The position numbers and the translations under genes were made by a program. The notes under the pieces were generated by a model, which worked only from the letters and a program-made list of their open reading frames with translations, did not search any database and was not told where the DNA came from. Positions 58,769 to 64,000 of a stretch of DNA of 64,000 nt are shown here, piece by piece. How positions within the stretch are numbered: the stretch's first letter is position 1; each line of letters opens with the position of its first letter. The stretch comes from Allomyces macrogynus ATCC 38327 (Eukaryota; Blastocladiomycota; Blastocladiomycetes; Blastocladiales; Blastocladiaceae): positions 663,307-727,306 of the forward strand of contig GG745347.1 of the NCBI GenBank assembly GCA_000151295.1, given 5' to 3'.

Positions 58769-59082
58769 GGTGTTGGCGGTGGTGCTTGCGAGCGTCGAGG
58801 TGGGAACGGGTGGTGCTGGGGGTCAACCGCGGCCGACGAGGGGTGGTGGAGGCTGCGGTGCGCGATCGTGTTGACCCGAGCACGCCGACCCACGAGAGCA
58901 GTTGCCTCCAGCTCCCGGCCCCGCACACCGCCACACGCCGCGTTCACCCCACCTGCACGCGCGCCAACCGGCAGCGTCAACGCCAAAGATCCCACCACGG
59001 CGCGCCGGATCGCACCACGCAGCACCAACCCGCTGCATCCCCGCCCACCCGCTCGTTCCGCACCCCGCCCACACACTCCACC
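58769..59082. promoter_or_regulatory. Divergent promoter shared by NLE1 and GET5
   Basis: The start codons of two opposite-strand genes are only 314 bp apart, so both promoters must lie here or overlap the genes. No TATA-like element is evident. The stretch is GC-rich. The assignment rests on position alone. Confidence 0.5.
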
Positions 59083-59832
59083 ATGTCGCAAGGCGAAGTC
59101 GCCTATGTCACGCAGTACCTGACGCACCTCGCGCAGCTGCCGCTCGTCTACCCGGACCACCATGCGCCCTACAAGCACTGCCTCCGGCCCAAGAACACCA
59201 AGAAGCCGCTCGCGCTCGGTACGCACCTCCTCCACCCCACCCCCACCCTCTCCGCCCTCTCCCTGACCCACCGTCTTCCCGCGATACCAGACGCGACCCC
59301 GACCTCTGCCGCCCCCATCGCCCTGACGTTCAAACCCATGAAATCGGCCCTCGCGCCCGTGACCTTGTCGGACATTGCCGCTGACACGACGCTCGTCGGG
59401 GACCTCAAAATCACCGTCCTGCGCGCATTGGAGATCGACCCGGTCACGCACTCGGCGCGGTTTTTGCTCAAGGGCAAGGTCCTCGCGGACGACAAGTTCC
59501 TGCGCGAGTACCCCGCGGCGGTCTCGGGGGCCACGGTGAATGTCATGGTCAGCGACGCGGTCCCGGGCGAGGGGGCGCTCAAGCCCGAGGCTGCGGCCGC
59601 CAAGGAGGAAGGGGAAGGGGAGAAGCAGGAGGTGGAAGTGGAGAAGGTGGAGGAGGCGACGAAGGCTGTGGTGACGTTGGCCGATCTGGCCAAGGACGCC
59701 AAGTTCTGGGCGGAGATCCGCGGTGTGATTGACGCGAATGTGGACCGGCTTGGAGTCGAGGGTGGGTTGACGAGCGCGTCGAAGGTGTTGGTCGCGTTCA
59801 AGGCAGCGCTGGAGCAGGCGGCGAGCAAGTAG
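59083..59832 (+). CDS. GET5: Get5/Mdy2-type ubiquitin-like protein (tail-anchored protein insertion)
   Basis: Two exons, 59083-59218 and 59291-59832, encode 225 residues. The N-terminal helices (VAYVTQYLTHLAQLPLVYPD) fit the Get4-binding region of Get5. The ubiquitin-like domain lies at about residues 60-130 (IALTFKPMKSALAPVTL, LVGDLKITVLRALEI, ARFLLKGKVLADDKFLREYP, ATVNVMVSD). An acidic linker leads to a C-terminal helix pair (FWAEIRGVIDANVDRLGVEG, KVLVAFKAALEQAASK) like the Get5 homodimer domain. Get5 works with Get4 and Sgt2 to hand tail-anchored proteins to Get3. The three-part layout and the length of about 210-225 residues agree with Get5. UBL4A is the animal relative. Confidence 0.8.
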   Translation: MSQGEVAYVTQYLTHLAQLPLVYPDHHAPYKHCLRPKNTKKPLALGTHLLHPTPTLSALSLTHRLPAIPDATPTSAAPIALTFKPMKSALAPVTLSDIAADTTLVGDLKITVLRALEIDPVTHSARFLLKGKVLADDKFLREYPAAVSGATVNVMVSDAVPGEGALKPEAAAAKEEGEGEKQEVEVEKVEEATKAVVTLADLAKDAKFWAEIRGVIDANVDRLGVEGGLTSASKVLVAFKAALEQAASK

Positions 59833-60170
59833 AGTGCGAATGGAGAGGGGATGGTGCAATGTCGGGAAAATGAGCATGTTTGTTGGATGGAAGTCCCAGG
59901 GAACGGTTGGCGAGTGCTGTGGTCGCATCATCGTGAATGGCATGGGAACGCGGTCTTTTGCCTGACACTGGAAGACGCACCAAACGGACGAGGCAAAAGG
60001 TGGACAACATGGGAAATACATGGACAAAACGCACAGCACATAACAAACAGCAAGCGACAAATCTAGCACGACGGCAACAGCAAGCAACAACAACAAACTC
60101 CTCCTATCTCCATCCACGACACATCGGTCCTTTCTACTCAGTCACAACCCGCATCGCATGATGGGTCACC

Positions 60171-61001
60171 TTAGAACGCGGCCGCAGCAACCACGGCAGC
60201 AATCGCGGCCACCGCCGCCTGCGCGTTGGCCGCCATCTTGGGCTGCGCGCCCGCGGTCGTCGTGAACAGTGCCGGCGGCGAGGAGGTCGACGACGTGGCC
60301 GTGGCCGTGGTCGAGGTGGTCGTGGCCGTGGTCTTGGTCGCCGACGAGGTGGTCGTGCTCGACGAGGTCGTGGTCGTCGACGAACTCGAGCTGGTCGAGG
60401 TGGTCGTGGCCGAGGACGTGGTCGACGAGGAAATGGGCGCGGTGATGGACGAGGAAATGGGGAACGCGCCAGAGTACTTGAACGTGTCCTGCGGCTGGCC
60501 GTCCCAAGCAAACTTGACGGCGTAGTCTGTTCAGAGGGTGGCGCGAAAGAGAAGGCAAGTGAGCCACACAGTGGGCAGCGGTCGGTCAAGTGGCGAAGCG
60601 GAGCAAGCAACAAGAGCGCACCAGTGCCAGCGACGAGGTTCGTCGGGACGGTCCACTTGAACGAGCCCTCGGGGCCCTGCACGATGCCAATATCGGTGAT
60701 GGGCGTCATGTTGTCGGGCGAGCCGTTGACCTGTTGTTGTTTGGGGAATCGGTGAGCATCTCTGCATCAGCACTTCTGCAGCAACGACCAGAAGGAAGCG
60801 CACCTTCATGAGCGTCAGCGTCGCGCCAATGCCCGACTGCACGCCCTGCGCCGACGGGTCATAGGCCCAGGTAATCGTCACGGTCGACCCGGCCGACCAG
60901 GTGCCCGTGGGCGTGTTGACGGTGACCTGCGCGGCGTGCGCGACGAGGGCGAGGGCAGCGATCACGACAAGCGTGAGGAGCGGCGAGGCGAGCGAGTGCA
61001 T
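60171..61001 (-). CDS. GPI-anchored Ser/Thr-rich (Kre9/KNH-like) cell-surface protein
   Basis: Exons on the minus strand are 60804-61001, 60622-60730 and 60171-60526, encoding 220 residues. A signal peptide (LLTLVVIAALALVAHAAQ) is followed by the beta-sandwich domain of the Ser-Thr-rich GPI family: VTVNTPTGTWSAGSTVTITW, GATLTLMK, DIGIVQGPEGSFKWTVPTNL and YAVKFAWDGQPQDTFKYSGA. A long Ser/Thr tract (SSSTTSSATTTSTSSSSSTT) forms a glycosylated stalk. The protein ends in a hydrophobic Ala/Val segment (AAVAAIAAVVAAAF), as GPI-anchor signals do. It should sit on the outer membrane face or wall, with a role in wall glucan or structure inferred from the family only. Confidence 0.82.
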
Positions 61002-61670
61002 GATGGTCGGAATTGGTGGAGAGCAAGCGGTGGAGCGGAGCGGCAGCAGCAGCGGTCTAGTGGGGTCGGTCTATCTTGGGCTTGCGGGGTTGCAGCGAGT
61101 CGCGAGCGACGATGCTTGTTTGGTGTAGCGGTGCGGCGGGCGGGCGGGCGGGTGGAGAGGGTGTCGACGGCCAAGGATTGCGGTGAGCGGGCGGCACGGC
61201 AGCGGCAGCGGCGGTGACGAGGTTGACGACGATGAAGGCACGAGAGGCGGGAGACTGGCACGGCGGAGAGGACGGGCGGACAGCCAGATTCGAGCGCACG
61301 TGCACAGTGGCCAACCTGTGCTGGGGCGGCCCCATCTCGCGTCCCTGCCCTTTCGCCAGCTGTGGCGTCGCAAGGGCACGTGCTCATCTTGGCTGCTGCG
61401 CCACAGTCTGAGCCAGTGCCATTGTGGATCTGACGCAATCACATGTGACCGCGATGTGCCCGAGTCGTGCAGGCGAACACAGCCGTCATTTGATTGGTCA
61501 TAAAATACATCAGGGTTCCACCCTGCACTTGGCCAGCAACTCGATGCGGAGCGACCAATCCTGCGCGCAAGGTCCATGGCCGGCCCCCGATCAAGTACCC
61601 GCGCCGCCGTCGATGCTGCTCCCACCGAAACGCCATGATGCGAGTCGCCGGCGCTGCTGCCAAGACACCA
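61002..61670. other. Intergenic, no gene recognised
   Basis: Upstream region shared by the divergent GPI-protein and GPCR genes, 669 bp. No coding signal was recognised. Confidence 0.5.
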
Positions 61671-64000
61671 TGGATCAGGCCGAGCCCTACCGCCGCCACT
61701 ACCACCATCACGGCGTCGTGGATCACAAGCATGGCACACAAGCCCATCGCTGCACCCGATGGCGTCTCGTAAACAGCAATTTGGCCGCTGTGCTCGCCGT
61801 TCTCGTCATGTGCAGCTCAGATCACGCTCGCGCCGCCAACTTCACCATCGGCATCGTGCTTCCGGCCAACGGGACCGAAGGTCGTCTATCATGGACTGCG
61901 TCAAATGCCTGCAATCCCGCGCAGAGCATAATCTGACGCTGTGAGCGTACAACAATACTAGAACCCATTGAGCGGACGTTTGGCATCTACATGGAAAAAG
62001 TCTTCAATTGGGCCTTGCCCATTCTCAACCAGCGAATTGCAGAACCCGCTGGTAAGCTTCTCCACCCAATGGCCGATCTCGATCCCATATTAACGTTGAC
62101 GCTGATTGTTCGCTCTGGGCTCAGGGCACATCTTCCACCTTGATTTCCAAGACTCGATGCTCTCCACCCGGCTCGCCGTGCAAGGGGCCATCACGACGGC
62201 ACGCAGCGGCGCCGTGGCCGTGATCGGCGAGTCCTACTCATCCAACACGATCCCATTGAGCTATGCGAGTACGCGATTCGTGCATTTTCTGATCGGTGGT
62301 GATGTCTATCGAATTGATCCTTGTGTCTCCTCGGCCCCTGAATGTAGTGTCGCACTATGGCATCTTCGTCTGTTCCGGATCCGCCACGAGCGAAGAGTAC
62401 GTCCGCGCCCGTCGTCTTCCTGTTCTGGTCCATGGGCGGGCTGAGCGGATTGCTGATCCTCGCGCCTCTTCCTCGATCCAACGCAGTCTCTCGAACATAA
62501 ATTTGCATCCGACCTTTTTTCGCACCATTTCCCCAGACTCGTACGTCATCCCACGCTCGCGCCCGATCAGATCCATGGCGCACCAGCTGACCGCGTCGCC
62601 CCAAAGGTACCAGGGCCACGTCTTTGTCCAGACGCTGCGCCATTTCGGGTGGGACCAGTTCAACCTGATCAACATCAACGACCAATACGGCGTGTCGAGT
62701 GCGTTCTCGTCCCCGTCTACCACCTCTCTTTTGGCGCACACCACGACAACTGACCGCTAACTGCTTCTCTTCTCCCCTTGTCCCCAGTCGAGCAAGTCAT
62801 TAGAGCCGACGTGCAAGCAGACGACAAGTTGACCGTCGCGACGCACCACATCATGGCCGTCTGTGACGACCGCGAAATTGCTGCCGTCGTCACGGACCTT
62901 GCTTCGAGCCCATCGCGCATCGTCGTCATGGCCATGCAGCCGCAACTCGGCGTGCGCATCATGGCCGCGGCCTACGACCACGGATTCGACTCGTCGTGGG
63001 TGTGGCTTGGCACCGAGTTCTTTTCCAGCGTCAACGAAGTGCTCGATGACATGACGCGGACCATGGCCGCAGTGCGCGCGCAAGGCCTGCGTCGGTTCAT
63101 CGACGGGCTTGTGGTCGTGTGGCCCGAGGAATTGGCGTGGGGCGATCCGACCTTCGAGGCGTGGGTGCAGGCTTACCAAGCGTCGTTTACGGACAATCTG
63201 ATTTTGACCGAGACGTATCACTTGTTCACGCAGGCGTGCCTCGAGGCACACATGCGCGGGGTTCTTGGGTTGGTGCAGAAGTATGGCGCCGACACGGTGC
63301 AACGGCGTGCGACGAATGCGACTCTGGCCGAATACTTGGTGCCGTTCAACAGCTCGACGGGACACGTCACATACACGGAAAATGGCGACCGCAGGGGGCA
63401 CGTGGTTTTGTTTTCATCTACCGTTCGTTCTATTTTTGGTGTCATTTCTGACACTCCATTTCTCGCCTCACCCGCGATAGATACTATCAACTATTGAACC
63501 AGCAAGACGGATCCTTGGTCCCGGTCATGACGATCAACGCCGACCTGCAATTCTTGCCCATCGCCAACACAACGCTGCGGTTCCCGGGCAACTGCACGAC
63601 CATCCCGCCATGGCACCCGATATTTCAAGTCACCATCCCCGACTACCCTCAACCGGGCGTGATGACCACGCTGGTCTTTGCCGGCATCCTCATCATGGTC
63701 ACGCTTGCGGCCTGGGCAATGCTCATCGTCTACCGCCACAGTAAACGCGTGCGGCACCACGGTCTGCCCATCGTGTCGACGCTGTGCTTCAGTATCGCGC
63801 TGTCCCTGACAACGCCATTTTTCGCGGCGGGGAACCCGACGGTCGCCACGTGTAACGCGCAGTGGGCGACGATTATGGTCGGGTTTGGACTGACCATGGC
63901 GTCGCTTGCGATTCGGTCGTACCGGATTGCGAAAGTGCTCGACAAGTACGCCCTGCCCGTTCCTTTGGTCTCAAACGCGGCCACTCAACCTGGTTCGTGC
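61671..64000 (+). CDS. Class C (GABA-B-like) G-protein-coupled receptor, 5' part
   Basis: The gene starts at ATG 61671 and runs off the window. A signal-anchor-like segment (NLAAVLAVLVMCSSDHARAA) precedes the ligand-binding Venus-flytrap domain: NFTIGIVLPANGTE, then LSTRLAVQGAITTARSGAVA, YGIFVCSGSATS, QTLRHFGWDQFNLININDQY and IVVMAMQPQLGVRIMAAAYD. WVWLGTEFF and FIDGLVVVWPEEL follow, then YYQLLNQQDGSLVPV. The last exon (from about 63483) enters the 7TM region: TM1 LVFAGILIMVTLAAWAMLIV, the loop RHSKRVRHHGLPIV, TM2 STLCFSIALSLTTPFFAAGN, and TM3 WATIMVGFGLTMASLAIRSY with the conserved cysteine before it. At least six introns are inferred, and several junctions are approximate. Fungal members are candidate amino-acid or nutrient sensors. 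Confidence 0.82.
61950..62060 (+). mobile_element. Short Harbinger-transposase-like relic in GPCR intron 1
   Basis: Inside the first GPCR intron (about 61881-62124), the plus strand reads EPIERTFGIYMEKVFNWALP followed by ILNQRIAEPA. This resembles the block around the catalytic Glu of Harbinger transposases (VERTFGV, then a basic/aromatic stretch, then PIL). The element at 49114-52244 has IVERTFGVMKKQFPIL. Only about 30 residues match and no ends are visible, so it would be an old fragment. At about 244 nt the intron is three times longer than its neighbours. Confidence 0.5.

Overview
The window is eukaryotic, GC-rich nuclear DNA with about 25 genes or gene remnants. Most genes are split by short introns of roughly 55-90 nt, and most donors read GTACG or GTGCG. 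The gene content fits an early-diverging zoosporic fungus, most likely Blastocladiomycota (Allomyces or Catenaria type). It includes a class C (GABA-B-like) GPCR, secreted M36 fungalysins, a UBE3A-type HECT ligase with an AZUL finger, and a Ser/Thr-rich GPI-anchored wall protein. The lineage call is an inference from gene content, base composition and intron style. I found no rRNA, convincing tRNA or CRISPR.

Layout. 1-617: 3' end of VPS11. 1000-5350: an intact F-box/LRR-like gene (1902-3410) with decayed copies on both sides, one of which carries an internal inversion. 5829-8387: ARP8 (INO80 complex). 8790-14720: two decayed M36 fungalysin genes flanking a PX-BAR sorting nexin that has a (GA)n microsatellite in an intron. 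15379-16476: an orphan four-TM protein, divergent from calcineurin B (17290-17817). 18375-20944: a Sec2/Rabin-type Rab GEF.

22495-44041: two ABCC (MRP-type) transporter genes in inverted, head-to-head orientation. Between them lie URI1, a TKL-like kinase with a C1-like tail, and an AZUL-HECT ubiquitin ligase, plus a 2.8 kb gene-poor gap. The two ABCC copies share a 1,064-bp tract, introns included, that is nearly identical. Elsewhere they are clearly diverged. Both are followed by the same repeat: one unit after copy 1 and six degenerate units after copy 2.

45810-47871: an equilibrative nucleoside transporter. 48472-53200: a third fungalysin, split by a 3,131-bp PIF/Harbinger transposon (49114-52244) with 15-bp terminal inverted repeats, a TAA target duplication, a DDE transposase and a Myb/SANT-like protein. 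54179-57032: two tandem CRAL-TRIO lipid-binding protein genes. 57305-59832: divergent NLE1 and GET5. 60171-61001: a GPI-anchored protein. 61671-64000: the 5' part of a class C GPCR, whose unusually long first intron holds a short Harbinger-transposase-like relic.

The genes are mostly unlinked housekeeping functions: vacuolar tethering, chromatin remodelling, membrane traffic, ubiquitin transfer, ribosome assembly and tail-anchored protein insertion. The distinctive biology is in genome dynamics: inverted duplication with a probable conversion tract, serial loss of protease genes, an internal inversion in a pseudogene, and insertion of a DNA transposon.
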